NCBI GenBank assembly: GCA_031386985.1
Contig: JANNCV010000014.1
Location: 62,001 to 126,000, forward strand
Direction: 5' to 3'
From: JANJUB01 sp031386985
GTDB lineage: Bacteria > Armatimonadota > Fimbriimonadia > Fimbriimonadales > Fimbriimonadaceae
DNA length: 64,000 nucleotides
The translations under genes were made by a program, and so were the position numbers. Positions 34,528 to 42,880 of the stretch are shown here, piece after piece. Positions within the stretch are counted from its first letter, which is position 1. The number at the start of each line of letters is the position of its first letter. The notes under the pieces are model-generated. The model saw only the letters and a program-made list of their open reading frames with translations. It was not told the origin of the DNA and ran no database searches.

Positions 34528-35181
34528 TCAGCGCCTTTGAACCAGCGTTACCCCATCCCCGATGGGAGCGAGGCACACATCAATTCGCTCATCTTGATGA
34601 ATGAACGCATTCAGCTCGCGAATGGCGATGGTGCTTTCATCTTGAGCAGAAGAATCCACAACCTTTCCGCCCCAAAGCACATTATCAACTGCAATCAAAC
34701 CCCCTTTACGCACCAGCTTCAGGCAAGCCTCGTAGTAGCCACGATAGTTGGGCTTATCGGCATCAATGAAGGCAAAGTCGAACTCTCGACCCCCAACGAT
34801 CAAGGCCTCTACGGTTTCAAGCGCCGGTGCAATGCGAAGTTCTATCTTCGATGAAACTCCCGCCCTTTCCCAAAACGTGCGCCCAATTGAAGTGAACTCT
34901 TCACTAATATCGCAAGCCGTGATCGTTCCATTTTGCGGAAGGGCGAGGGCAACGGCGAGTGCCGAGTAACCTGTGAACACCCCTATTTCAAGATAACGAG
35001 TCGCCGAAATCGCCCGAGCCATGAAAGCTAAGAACTGGGCTTCATCCGGAGAAATTTGATACATTGCGTCTTCTCGCTGGGCGGTAAGCTCCCTCAACTC
35101 GCGCATGATGACGGGCTCCCGTACCCAGTTGGCGACAATATAATCCCCGAGCAAATCAGGATAAAGAAATGAACTACCCAT
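34528..35181 (-). CDS. SAM-dependent O-methyltransferase, class I
   Basis: A 217-aa methyltransferase of the caffeoyl-CoA O-methyltransferase/YrrM type. Motifs: SAM-binding YLEIGVFTGYSALA, ITACDISEEF, catalytic-metal region DFAFIDADKPNYRGYY and DNVLWGGKV. The natural substrate in bacteria is usually unknown (catechols or tRNA hydroxyuridine for TrmR relatives). The ATG at 35181 (MGSSFLYPD) is preferred; an ATG at 35193 is possible. Stands alone, divergent from the small ORF at 35241. Confidence 0.9.
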   Translation of the reverse strand: MGSSFLYPDLLGDYIVANWVREPVIMRELRELTAQREDAMYQISPDEAQFLAFMARAISATRYLEIGVFTGYSALAVALALPQNGTITACDISEEFTSIGRTFWERAGVSSKIELRIAPALETVEALIVGGREFDFAFIDADKPNYRGYYEACLKLVRKGGLIAVDNVLWGGKVVDSSAQDESTIAIRELNAFIHQDERIDVCLAPIGDGVTLVQRR

Positions 35182-35240
35182 GCCGATCAGCATACCGGGG
35201 ATGGCTTTTGAAGAAATCCGGCGGGTAATGTTCTAGAACC

Positions 35241-35402
35241 ATGTCAAGACCATCAAAGAAAGAAATCAAAGCGGCTTTAGAGAAACTTCGCGAGCCAAAG
35301 GCAGCCTCTGACGGTAAAGGGCCAGTGGGCGGATCGGATATTGCCAAACCTACGGGCAAGGCGCCGAACAAAGGAAATCGGATTCGCAAGCAGGGTGTTT
35401 AG
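35241..35402 (+). CDS. Small basic disordered protein (53 aa)
   Basis: A short ATG-to-TAG frame encoding 53 residues. The start is SRPSKKEIKAALEKLREP, then comes a glycine/lysine-rich tail ending KGNRIRKQGV. The charged helix plus disordered tail, about 30 percent K/R/E and clean codon use support a real gene, possibly nucleic-acid-binding. It overlaps the convergent mtnC end by 4 nt. No family known to me. Confidence 0.55.
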   Translation: MSRPSKKEIKAALEKLREPKAASDGKGPVGGSDIAKPTGKAPNKGNRIRKQGV

Positions 35403-36064
35403 CGCGGGATCTGGAAAAACGATCCGACCGAAATGGGATAGTTGTTCGTTTCTGTGTCCCGCAGCACCAGCGTTGCATTCATCCCGCTTTGCCGCGCGGC
35501 TTCAACTTCCTCCAGGATGTCACTGAGAAAGAGAACTTCTGAGGAGGCTTTCCCGATACTGGAGACAATCTTGACGTAGCTAGCGGGCTCTCTCTTCGGT
35601 CCGGTGGTTGTATCGAAAAAGGATGTAATCAATGGGGTGAGATTGTTATGAGGAATGTTTCCGAAAAGCAGTTTCTGAGCAAGGACACTGCCCGAAGAGA
35701 ATATATGGATCGTAGATCCTTCCGAAATCCATCTCTGCATCGAAATCCCTACATCTGGATAGACCTCGCCCATCAACTTGTGCGCCCCATAACCTTGCTC
35801 CCAGATCAATCCTTGGATCGTTTTGAGGCCAGTTGACTTCCGATCATGATCCATTAGCCACTCTAAGTAGCCGACAAGATCAGTCCAATGCTCTTTCGCA
35901 TCTTCTTCCTCGGCAAGTCCTTGGGCAATTTCGGCGAGTTCGGCTCCGTGCGCCTCCACGTACTCTCGCAAATGCTTTCGAGCGTATGGAAACAGCGTTC
36001 GCGTAACGAAGTCAATCGGCGTGGTTGTTCCTTCAATATCCAGTAAGTAGGCGGCGAATCTCAT
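35399..36064 (-). CDS. mtnC: Acireductone synthase (enolase-phosphatase E1, MtnC)
   Basis: A 221-aa HAD-family enzyme of methionine salvage that enolises and dephosphorylates 2,3-diketo-5-methylthiopentyl-1-phosphate to acireductone. The motif LLDIEGTTTPI holds the nucleophile region (Asp9, Glu11, the Glu being the E1 signature). HIFSSGSV and LFLSDILEEVEAA provide the later HAD motifs. The ATG at 36064 is chosen because the HAD motif follows directly; a longer frame to 36148 adds only non-matching residues. It lies 38 nt downstream of mtnD on the same strand. Confidence 0.95.
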   Translation of the reverse strand: MRFAAYLLDIEGTTTPIDFVTRTLFPYARKHLREYVEAHGAELAEIAQGLAEEEDAKEHWTDLVGYLEWLMDHDRKSTGLKTIQGLIWEQGYGAHKLMGEVYPDVGISMQRWISEGSTIHIFSSGSVLAQKLLFGNIPHNNLTPLITSFFDTTTGPKREPASYVKIVSSIGKASSEVLFLSDILEEVEAARQSGMNATLVLRDTETNNYPISVGSFFQIPR

Positions 36065-36102
36065 CTTAGAGTGCGCGGGCTCCCGACCGCGCTTGCGATC
36101 AA

Positions 36103-36669
36103 CTACAGATTCGCCAACTGAGCCGGGATGTAGTCTAGCCCAAAGCAAATGGGCATATAACCCGAATCAACCCCGCTCTCGGTGTAAAAAGGCGTCCATC
36201 CGCCGGGATCTTGGAAGAGCCGGATCGCGCGGATGCGCTTGTCCTTTCGCAAATCAAACCAGTGCCAGGTACCGGCGGGAACTCGCGCAAGGTCACCTTT
36301 CTCAACATAAAGCCCAACCACATCGCCGTCTTTTGGTCGAATGTGAAACACCCCGTTACCCTCAACAATGAAACGAATCTCGTCCTCATCATGCCAGTGC
36401 TCTTTGCTAAATTTGGCGAGCATGGTATCGAGGTTTGGCGTATCCGGATAAAGGTCAATCACATCTGCGGCTTGAAAGCCACCTTGAGCCTTCAGTTCTT
36501 CGATTTCTTTAGCAAATGCTTCCAAAACGACTTCACTCGAGCTGCCATCTGATACCTCGTGTTCGGGCTTCCAAATCTCGTAGCCAATGCCGATTTTGGC
36601 GAGATAGTCCTTGATCTCGGCGTAGTCGGTGATGGTCTGATTCTTGTCGGGAATGGTGAGAAAGGCCAT
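36103..36669 (-). CDS. mtnD: Acireductone dioxygenase (MtnD)
   Basis: A 188-aa cupin that oxidises acireductone to the keto acid KMTB and formate with iron. All four metal ligands are visible: His91, His93 and Glu97 in EHWHDEDEIRF, and His136 in AGTWHWFDL. The ATG at 36669 lies 4 nt after the mtnB stop, supporting coupled expression. The longer frame to 36708 overlaps mtnB and is not needed. Confidence 0.96.
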   Translation of the reverse strand: MAFLTIPDKNQTITDYAEIKDYLAKIGIGYEIWKPEHEVSDGSSSEVVLEAFAKEIEELKAQGGFQAADVIDLYPDTPNLDTMLAKFSKEHWHDEDEIRFIVEGNGVFHIRPKDGDVVGLYVEKGDLARVPAGTWHWFDLRKDKRIRAIRLFQDPGGWTPFYTESGVDSGYMPICFGLDYIPAQLANL

Positions 36670-36673
36670 ATTC

Positions 36674-37288
36674 TTAATCCATACGCCCAGCGCGCTCATT
36701 GAGTTCAAAAAGGAACTCCAAAACCTCTAAGTGCCGCCGGGCTTCGAACATATTATGACCCCAAGTATAGAGGCCATGACCCCGCAACAGCACACCGTGC
36801 GAGTCTCCTAGCCTGGGTCTCAACTCTTGAGAGAACGCAACCATGTCTTGTGAGTTATCGAGAATTGCAATGTTTTCGACGTGCTCGTGGGTAGTGACTC
36901 CAGCGAGACCTTTGAGCATTTCAAAGCCGCTTATCGGGTAAGTATCGCCGCGCAACGAAGCCAATGTGTTCCAAATCGAATGCGTATGAGCGATAACCGT
37001 TGCCCCCGTTTCCTCGATAATCGCAACATGAATCATCGTCTCCGCCGAAGGGTTTCCCTTACCCCTCATTTTCGCGCCAGTGGAATCAACAATGAGAAGA
37101 TCGTCCGCTTCAATCGAACCCTTATCCAGCCCACTGGGGGTGATCAAAAGCTGAAAAGGATCGCGCGACAGCAAGCGGCTAAAGTTCCCCCCCGTCCCTG
37201 GTGCCCACCCTTTGGAATGCGCCCAACTCACCAGGGCGGCAAGTTCAATCCTAGCTTCAATCTCCACTGGGCTGAGTCTACCAGGCAT
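36674..37288 (-). CDS. mtnB: Methylthioribulose-1-phosphate dehydratase (MtnB)
   Basis: A 204-aa class II aldolase-fold enzyme that dehydrates methylthioribulose-1-phosphate in methionine salvage. Motifs: APGTGGNFSRL, ITPSGLDKG, the zinc pair HTH (His101, His103) in TVIAHTHSIWN, and HGLYTWGHNMFEARRHLE near the C-terminus. The ATG at 37288 has GAAGGA 8 nt upstream, and that site lies inside the divergent aminotransferase start region. It heads the minus-strand operon mtnB-mtnD-mtnC. Confidence 0.95.
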   Translation of the reverse strand: MPGRLSPVEIEARIELAALVSWAHSKGWAPGTGGNFSRLLSRDPFQLLITPSGLDKGSIEADDLLIVDSTGAKMRGKGNPSAETMIHVAIIEETGATVIAHTHSIWNTLASLRGDTYPISGFEMLKGLAGVTTHEHVENIAILDNSQDMVAFSQELRPRLGDSHGVLLRGHGLYTWGHNMFEARRHLEVLEFLFELNERAGRMD

Positions 37289-37302
37289 AATATTTCCTTC
37301 AG

Positions 37303-38466
37303 ATGGACATTCAGTCTTTGCTCTCTCGCCAAACCCGTACCTTCCAGTCTCCGGCTCTGCGCCAGGTTACGTTGGAGGTCTTGAAGGTGAATGGAGTGAA
37401 CCTGGGGCAAGGCGTGTGCAATCTGCCCGCGCCGGCGTTCATCTTGGAGCGAGCTAATCGGGCCGCGATTGACGGAATCAATCGGTATACAAATCCTCGG
37501 GGGCTTGCTTCATTAAGAGAAGCTTTATCGCGCAAACTTGCTCATTTCAATGAAGTTGAGGCCGACCCGGGAAAGAATATCATGGTGACCTGCGGAGCAA
37601 CGGGCGCGTTTGAAGGCGTCTGCGGCGTCCTCCTGGACCCCGGCGATGAAGTGATCGTTTTCGAGCCATCTTATCCCTACCACATGCAAGCGCTGAAGCG
37701 GTATCAGGCAGACGTGAAGGTGATTTCGCTCAAAGCCCCTACGTGGGAGATTGATTTTGATGAAGTGAGAAACGCGCTAACCTCGAAGACCAAGTTTATT
37801 CTCATCAACACCCCCGGGAACCCAACCGGCCGCATTTTCTCGCGCGCAGAGCTCGACCAGCTCGCTGAAATCATTGAACCCACAGCCTGCTTGGTGGTCA
37901 CAGACGAGATTTATGAGTACATGACGTTCAACGGGGAAAAGCATCTCTCTCCCGCTTCAGTTCCCAGCCTAAAAAATCGCACGATTACGATGGGTGGCTA
38001 CTCCAAAACTTTTTCAATTACCGGTTGGCGAATCGGCTATGCGGTGGTGCCGGAGGCGATGGGGGAAGCTATGGCTTCATTTTTGGATGCCGTTTACGTC
38101 TGCCCTCCTGCACCTTTGCAGCAGGCCGTTGCCGATGGGATTGATGAGTTCAAGGATGAATTCTATGCGGAACTTTGCCAGAAATATCAAAATAAGCGCG
38201 ATTACTTCGTCGCAGAGTTGACTAAGCTTGGTCTCGATCCGCAGTGCCCAGCGGGGGCATATTATATGATTTGCTCTTACGAACGCGCCTTTCCTGGGGT
38301 TTCAAGCGGCGATTTTGTCGCGCGGATGATTCGTGAAACCGGGGTCGGCGGAGTTCCCTCTAGCGATTTCGTTCAAGATCATCAAAGCGCGCGATGGGTG
38401 CGATTTTGCCTCGCCAATGAGGATGAGGTGTTAGAGGATGCAATTCAGAGGTTACAAAGATTATGA
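37303..38466 (+). CDS. Class I aminotransferase, methionine-salvage type (MtnE-like)
   Basis: A 387-aa PLP aminotransferase of the YbdL/MtnE group. The PLP lysine is Lys235 in GGYSKTFSITGWRIGY; FILINTPGNPTG, VVTDEIYEY and the C-terminal ARWVRFC regions are present. Opposite the mtnB-D-C operon, it most likely converts KMTB to methionine, closing the salvage route, though other keto acids are possible. The first codons are only 14 bp from the mtnB start. A TAATAT hexamer 9 nt before the ATG suggests a leaderless message. Confidence 0.85.
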   Translation: MDIQSLLSRQTRTFQSPALRQVTLEVLKVNGVNLGQGVCNLPAPAFILERANRAAIDGINRYTNPRGLASLREALSRKLAHFNEVEADPGKNIMVTCGATGAFEGVCGVLLDPGDEVIVFEPSYPYHMQALKRYQADVKVISLKAPTWEIDFDEVRNALTSKTKFILINTPGNPTGRIFSRAELDQLAEIIEPTACLVVTDEIYEYMTFNGEKHLSPASVPSLKNRTITMGGYSKTFSITGWRIGYAVVPEAMGEAMASFLDAVYVCPPAPLQQAVADGIDEFKDEFYAELCQKYQNKRDYFVAELTKLGLDPQCPAGAYYMICSYERAFPGVSSGDFVARMIRETGVGGVPSSDFVQDHQSARWVRFCLANEDEVLEDAIQRLQRL

Positions 38467-38981
38467 AAGAGCTTCTTATCAGCAGTGCCGAACTTGCATT
38501 CCAAGATGTGATGACTTCGCTTGAAGGCGTAACCGAAGGCCAAGCATGGGCAGTTCTGCCGCAAGGCGGAGCCGATTATTTACACACGGATGGTTCTATT
38601 CACAGCATCGTGCTCCACATGGCCCTTGTTAAGTTTATGTACGCCAGCATCGGTTGGAGGAACACTGAAATTCGATGGAGCCATACCGCCATGGAGGTCG
38701 AGTCGTTTGAGCCCTCGTGGGAAAAGGCTATGGACTATATGCAACGCTCGCACGAATATTGGATGTCAAGTTGGGCCAATTGTGATCTGGAAGCCGAAAT
38801 CCCAACCAACTACAACAAACCCTGGCCCGCCTGGAAACTCATCCAAATGATGAATCACCACGATTCGTACCACGCGGGTCAGATCGCGGTGTTGCGATAC
38901 GCCTCGCCGGAGTCCGAACTGATGCCTCCGAGCGTGGCCGAGGATATTAGAAAGTATTGTTCTGGTTCGGTGGCTTGGTGA
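38463..38981 (+). CDS. DinB-family protein
   Basis: A 172-aa DinB/YfiT-like four-helix protein. The three-histidine metal site typical of the family is complete: His52 (SIVLHMALVKF) and His133/His137 (NHHDSYHAGQI). Members act as thiol-transferase-like or damage-inducible proteins. The ATG overlaps the aminotransferase stop by 4 nt, so it is in its operon; a role with methionine salvage is an inference only. Confidence 0.88.
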   Translation: MKELLISSAELAFQDVMTSLEGVTEGQAWAVLPQGGADYLHTDGSIHSIVLHMALVKFMYASIGWRNTEIRWSHTAMEVESFEPSWEKAMDYMQRSHEYWMSSWANCDLEAEIPTNYNKPWPAWKLIQMMNHHDSYHAGQIAVLRYASPESELMPPSVAEDIRKYCSGSVAW

Positions 38982-38999
38982 CGGCTGGTGTACAGCCGT
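38981..38999. terminator. Candidate bidirectional hairpin terminator
   Basis: A 7-bp stem ACGGCTG / CAGCCGT (38981-38987 and 38993-38999) with a 5-nt loop lies exactly between the convergent DinB gene and the VOC gene. T-tracts are weak. Confidence 0.5.
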
Positions 39000-39385
39000 T
39001 ACAAACCCCACAGCCTTGGCGTCACAAACTCAAGAACATTTCCCGCCGGATCGCAGAAGTAGATTGACTTTGCTCCGTTCGGCCAATCAATCTCTTTGAT
39101 TATCGGAACTCCCGCCGATGGCAGCTTCGCCTTCCAATCCTCAACTTCCTGATCGCTGGCGGCGAAAGCCGCATGGCAAATTCCAACCGCTCCATGAGCC
39201 GGAACTTGGCGGTCGGGAATGATGGTTTGACTCGCTTTGAATACAATGAAAACGCTATCTGCGAGCCTCAGAAAGAGCGAGCGGGTTTCGTCAAATGACA
39301 TCACCTCCAAGCCAAGTACGCCAACGTAGAAGTCTCGAGCCAAGCTTAAATCTTCCGCATAGAGGACAGTTTCCAGAATTCGCAT
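38999..39385 (-). CDS. VOC-superfamily (glyoxalase/bleomycin-resistance-like) protein
   Basis: A 128-aa protein with the paired beta-alpha-beta-beta-beta modules of the vicinal oxygen chelate fold: MRILETVLYAEDLSLARDFYVGVLGLE, then FLRLADSVFIVFKA, a second HAAFAASDQEVEDW half, and the closing KSIYFCDPAGNVLEFVTP. The typical metal ligand positions (His at start of the second module and Glu near the end) are present. Substrate unknown; convergent with the DinB gene. Confidence 0.85.
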   Translation of the reverse strand: MRILETVLYAEDLSLARDFYVGVLGLEVMSFDETRSLFLRLADSVFIVFKASQTIIPDRQVPAHGAVGICHAAFAASDQEVEDWKAKLPSAGVPIIKEIDWPNGAKSIYFCDPAGNVLEFVTPRLWGL

Positions 39386-39523
39386 GCTCTAAGATAGCTT
39401 TTTCTGAGTGATTGCGTTCACGTTCGGCGTTTAGGGGTGTTTTGCGAATTTCCCGTGAGATAAAGCCGGGTAGGAGGATTACCTTGCCGTGATTCGCGAC
39501 AAACGGTACACTCCCGAACCTGA

Positions 39524-40045
39524 ATGAAGCGCGATGATTTGCTTGACCTAAACGATGTTCTCCAACATCCTGGTCGCACGATTTCGGTGGAGATTGGAAC
39601 CGAAATGGAGACCGTTGAGGACCTAGATTTGGTCACGGCCCTTGAGGGCACCCTCGAAGCCGTCTCAACCGGAAACATCTTGCTTGTAACCGGACACTTT
39701 CAAACGACGGCCGTGGTCGAATGCGGGCGGTGCGCTTCACCGGTTGAGGTTGAAGTTGAGTTCGACGTGGATGAACAATTCAAAGTTGATGGAACCCCAA
39801 GCTCGTTCAACGCTCAGGATATGGCCAAAATCGTAGACGATGAGCCTTATCCACTCTTTGAAGGCAACAGCTTAATGGTAGAAGAGCTTCTCCGACAAGA
39901 TTTGCTCCTCGCGATGCCGATCCACCCGGTGTGCCGGGAACCTGGCCCCGAATGCCTGAAAATCGCCTCCCAGGCGAACGAAGAACTTGAGGCGGGGCGG
40001 TTAGAGTTCAAGAAACTAGAAAAGCTGATTGGTTCCGATGGCTAG
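39524..40045 (+). CDS. yceD: DUF177/YceD-like zinc-cysteine protein
   Basis: A 173-aa DUF177 protein, the family that accompanies rpmF and plsX and is linked to 23S rRNA processing. It shows two CxxC-like pairs: CGRC (around residues 67-70) and CREPGPEC near the C-terminus, plus EELLRQDLLLAMPIHPVC. The stop overlaps the start of plsX by 8 nt, so they are coupled; the expected rpmF between them is missing and lies at 33953 instead. A TACACT hexamer sits 11 nt before the ATG. Confidence 0.9.
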   Translation: MKRDDLLDLNDVLQHPGRTISVEIGTEMETVEDLDLVTALEGTLEAVSTGNILLVTGHFQTTAVVECGRCASPVEVEVEFDVDEQFKVDGTPSSFNAQDMAKIVDDEPYPLFEGNSLMVEELLRQDLLLAMPIHPVCREPGPECLKIASQANEELEAGRLEFKKLEKLIGSDG

Positions 40046-41027
40046 AATCATTTTGGATGCGATGGGAGGAGATCAAGCTCCGGCACAGATTGTTGCCGGT
40101 GCGCTCGAGGCCGCCCCGCTCCTCAAGCACGATATTGTTCTTATCGGCGATCCCGCCGCCATCAGTGCGCACCTGCCCAAGCCCTGCCCGGCAAACATTC
40201 ACATTCATCCGGCCTCGGAGATCATCGGGATGCACGAAAAGCCGATCGAGGCGATTCGCAAGAAGAAGGACAGCTCCATCGTGGTTGGAGTGGATTTGGT
40301 AAAACAAGGTGAAGCCGAGGTTTTCGTCTCAGCTGGAAACACGGGTGCTTGCTCAGCGGCTTCGCTACTGGCTTGGCGACAGATGCCCGGCTTTCACCGC
40401 CCCGCAATTGCGAGCGAATTCCCCAACTATCATGGGCGGATGTTGCTCATAGATGCCGGCGCAAGCCCGGATATTGACCCCGAACAGCTTGTCGAATTTG
40501 CGATCATGGGCCGAGCCTACGCGCAGTTGGTGATGGGCCGCACGAACCCCCGGGTATGGCTACTGAACATGGGAGAGGAAGAGGGCAAGGGCAACGCTTT
40601 TTGCAAAGCCGCTTTCCCAATTCTGGCGAAACACGAGTGGTTTGCCGGAAACATCGAAAGCAAAGAGATGTTTGATAAACCGATTGATGTGGTGGTTTGC
40701 GATGCGTTCGTGGGCAACATCGTGCTTAAGACCGCCGAAGGTGTCGCCGAAATCATCATGCGGATGATCAAAGATCAAGTGCCTTCAGGGTTAGCCGCGT
40801 TGCCCTACGCTCCGTTAAAAAAGCTCTTTCGACCCCTGCGTGAGAAGATGGATTACGCCGAATACGGCGGCTCCGCCTTGCTCGGTTTGAACCACTTGAC
40901 GATTATCTGCCACGGAAGAAGCAACGCTAAGGCGATCAAGAATGCCTTGCTGTTGGCTCAAAAGGCGGTTGATATGGGGTTGCTCGCTAAGATCCGCGAA
41001 AGCGTAGCTTTGGAATTGCCTAGCTAG
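40038..41027 (+). CDS. plsX: Phosphate acyltransferase PlsX
   Basis: A 329-aa enzyme that turns acyl-ACP into acyl-phosphate for phospholipid synthesis. It has the N-terminal MARIILDAMGGDQAP, VSAGNTGACSAASLLAWRQ (split), MLLIDAGAS and ALLGLNHLTIICHGRSNAKAIKNA regions that mark the family. The start is the ATG at 40038 (MARII), overlapping the yceD stop, rather than the earlier in-frame codons. No fabH or acpP follow in the window. Confidence 0.96.
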   Translation: MARIILDAMGGDQAPAQIVAGALEAAPLLKHDIVLIGDPAAISAHLPKPCPANIHIHPASEIIGMHEKPIEAIRKKKDSSIVVGVDLVKQGEAEVFVSAGNTGACSAASLLAWRQMPGFHRPAIASEFPNYHGRMLLIDAGASPDIDPEQLVEFAIMGRAYAQLVMGRTNPRVWLLNMGEEEGKGNAFCKAAFPILAKHEWFAGNIESKEMFDKPIDVVVCDAFVGNIVLKTAEGVAEIIMRMIKDQVPSGLAALPYAPLKKLFRPLREKMDYAEYGGSALLGLNHLTIICHGRSNAKAIKNALLLAQKAVDMGLLAKIRESVALELPS

Positions 41028-41159
41028 GCGATGAAACTGAGACTGGTTCCTAACTACGTGGCTCTACTTTCTCCACAGCGAAACCACACGGATAACGAAC
41101 ACGCGACCCAATCCAGCTTTGATCAAGTCGCTTTGAATCGGATCATAATATGGCTTGCC

Positions 41160-41642
41160 ATGCGAAAATTAAGCTTTACTGGTCTTCTTCTTGTTGTTGT
41201 TGTTTGCGCCGCCGTTATCATGGGGTTCGCGAGTAGTCAGGATGCGCAGCTCACCCGTCCTCGTCTGCGCGAGATGCTTGTCGAACTCGGTTATGAGGTG
41301 ACGGATATCGTGAAAGAGGAGGGCAAAGAGAAGTTCTCGGTCAAATTCACGAAAAATGACCTCAACATTCCCGTTGGCTTTGAAATCAGCCCGAGCAACA
41401 CCTACATTTGGCTCACCGTGAATTTGGGTGACGCCCCCAAGGAGGCCACCACGAAATGCCTCAACTTGCTCAAGCAAAACGGGAAAATCCAGCCCACTTT
41501 CTTCTATTTCACCGATTCGGGCCGGCTAATGGCCGCGCTCCCCGTCGAGAATCGCAACGTTTCGAACGCAATTCTGCGCTTACGCGCCGAGAGCGTAAGC
41601 GACAACGTAGGGAAAACCAAGGAATTCTGGCAAGCGCAATAG
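41160..41642 (+). CDS. Small exported protein of unknown function
   Basis: A 160-aa protein with an N-terminal signal or anchor (RKLSFTGLLLVVVVCAAVIMGFA), then a soluble alpha/beta domain (RLREMLVELGYEVTDIVKEE, FSVKFTKNDLNIPVGFEISPS) like the YbjN/type III chaperone-like or NTF2-like folds. The ATG at 41160 follows a TAATAT hexamer by 8 nt, pointing to a leaderless start, and avoids the non-matching longer frame from 41031. No family assigned. Confidence 0.65.
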   Translation: MRKLSFTGLLLVVVVCAAVIMGFASSQDAQLTRPRLREMLVELGYEVTDIVKEEGKEKFSVKFTKNDLNIPVGFEISPSNTYIWLTVNLGDAPKEATTKCLNLLKQNGKIQPTFFYFTDSGRLMAALPVENRNVSNAILRLRAESVSDNVGKTKEFWQAQ

Positions 41643-41659
41643 ACAAAATTTGCGAACAC

Positions 41660-42880
41660 TTACCTTCTTAGTGAAAACTCTAAATAGTTAGTTCGGCGTT
41701 GCTTCAAATCACCTTCGCTCGATTCACCTAAATAGAAACTGATCTTCATTGATCTTGCCGTAAGATCATAAAGAGCGTGCCAGAGGGTACGTCCAACTGG
41801 GCCCTTTACCACCGCGCCAGAGCCCCTTGGCATGAGGGATTGGTGCGTCTTAATGATTTTGCCTTCCGACAGTTTGGGGGTTGCGAACCCGGCTTTCAGG
41901 GCTCGGAAACGGTCAAACGAGTTGCCTATTGGGAGTTGGGCTTCTTTGTAGTCGCTGAGCAGGTGGTTAGTTACGGCTTGAGGTTTTCGGGAACCACGAA
42001 CCACGCGTAGCTTCTTATCGCTCACCCCCCACTCCAACACAACTGAATCTCCGGACGCATCGCCGACGATGTAGTGGCAGGGGATGAACGTGTAATAGTA
42101 AGGAATATCCTTGGCGACAGCAATAGCCTCCTCGACGGTTTTGCATCGCTCTAAGAGGAATCGTGGCATTTCGATTTCGCTGATGCCTGCCATCGCACCC
42201 TTCGCAGGTGTAGCATTTCCGGCTTGATCATCGGCGAGAAGGGCAACGCCCAGTCCGTGCTCGTTCATACCATCAATGCAACCCGCCAGCAAATCATAAG
42301 CCACCATCATCATCGTTGCGTAGCCACCTTTGGGGTGGATTTCCATGAGATATGGATCGGCGGTAAATCCTCGCTGCCCCTTTCCTTTCTCAGGTTGACC
42401 AGTTAAGTCTGCCAGGGTGCCGGTGGAGAAGTCGTAGTTCCGACTGAGTAAGGCGTGGCCCGTGGCGGTGCGATCCGGTGGATAATAGGAACACGAGCAA
42501 CCGGCCGCAAAGTTGGCGTTGTACGAAAGGGAAAAGGCATCCACGTTCTCGCTGAAAAAGTCGGTTTTGAGTTCGGCGCAGGCTCCCTTTCCCCGGGCGG
42601 CGAGGGCTGACCAGTTTGCATCGTACCAGGCGCGCCGAGCCTTAGCCGAGCCATGGGTAAGCGATCCCAATCGCGCATTGTGGATTGCGCCAAGTTCGGC
42701 TATTGCCCGGCCGATTTCGGTTTCGGTTCCAGAAAGTACGACCTGGCGGGCGATGAGTGCATCGTTGGCGGAACCTGCGATTACCTTGGCGTTTGGTTTG
42801 GAATTGAAAGGAAAAGCCGCCGCTCCCCCAAGGGCAAGGGCTCCTGTACCGACAAGCATATCACGCCGAGAGATTTTCAT
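41660..42880 (-). CDS. C45-like autoproteolytic acyltransferase/amidohydrolase, Tat-exported
   Basis: A 406-aa Ntn-hydrolase-type protein of the acyl-CoA:6-aminopenicillanate acyltransferase/C45 group. The Tat signal ISRRDMLVGTGALALGG directs folded export. The probable nucleophile is Cys128 in NFAAGCSCS. The following LLSRNYDF, DGMNEHGLGVAL and the C-terminal SVVLEWGVS blocks fit the family. Substrate is unknown (peptide or acyl amide). Stands alone. Confidence 0.78.
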   Translation of the reverse strand: MKISRRDMLVGTGALALGGAAAFPFNSKPNAKVIAGSANDALIARQVVLSGTETEIGRAIAELGAIHNARLGSLTHGSAKARRAWYDANWSALAARGKGACAELKTDFFSENVDAFSLSYNANFAAGCSCSYYPPDRTATGHALLSRNYDFSTGTLADLTGQPEKGKGQRGFTADPYLMEIHPKGGYATMMMVAYDLLAGCIDGMNEHGLGVALLADDQAGNATPAKGAMAGISEIEMPRFLLERCKTVEEAIAVAKDIPYYYTFIPCHYIVGDASGDSVVLEWGVSDKKLRVVRGSRKPQAVTNHLLSDYKEAQLPIGNSFDRFRALKAGFATPKLSEGKIIKTHQSLMPRGSGAVVKGPVGRTLWHALYDLTARSMKISFYLGESSEGDLKQRRTNYLEFSLRR

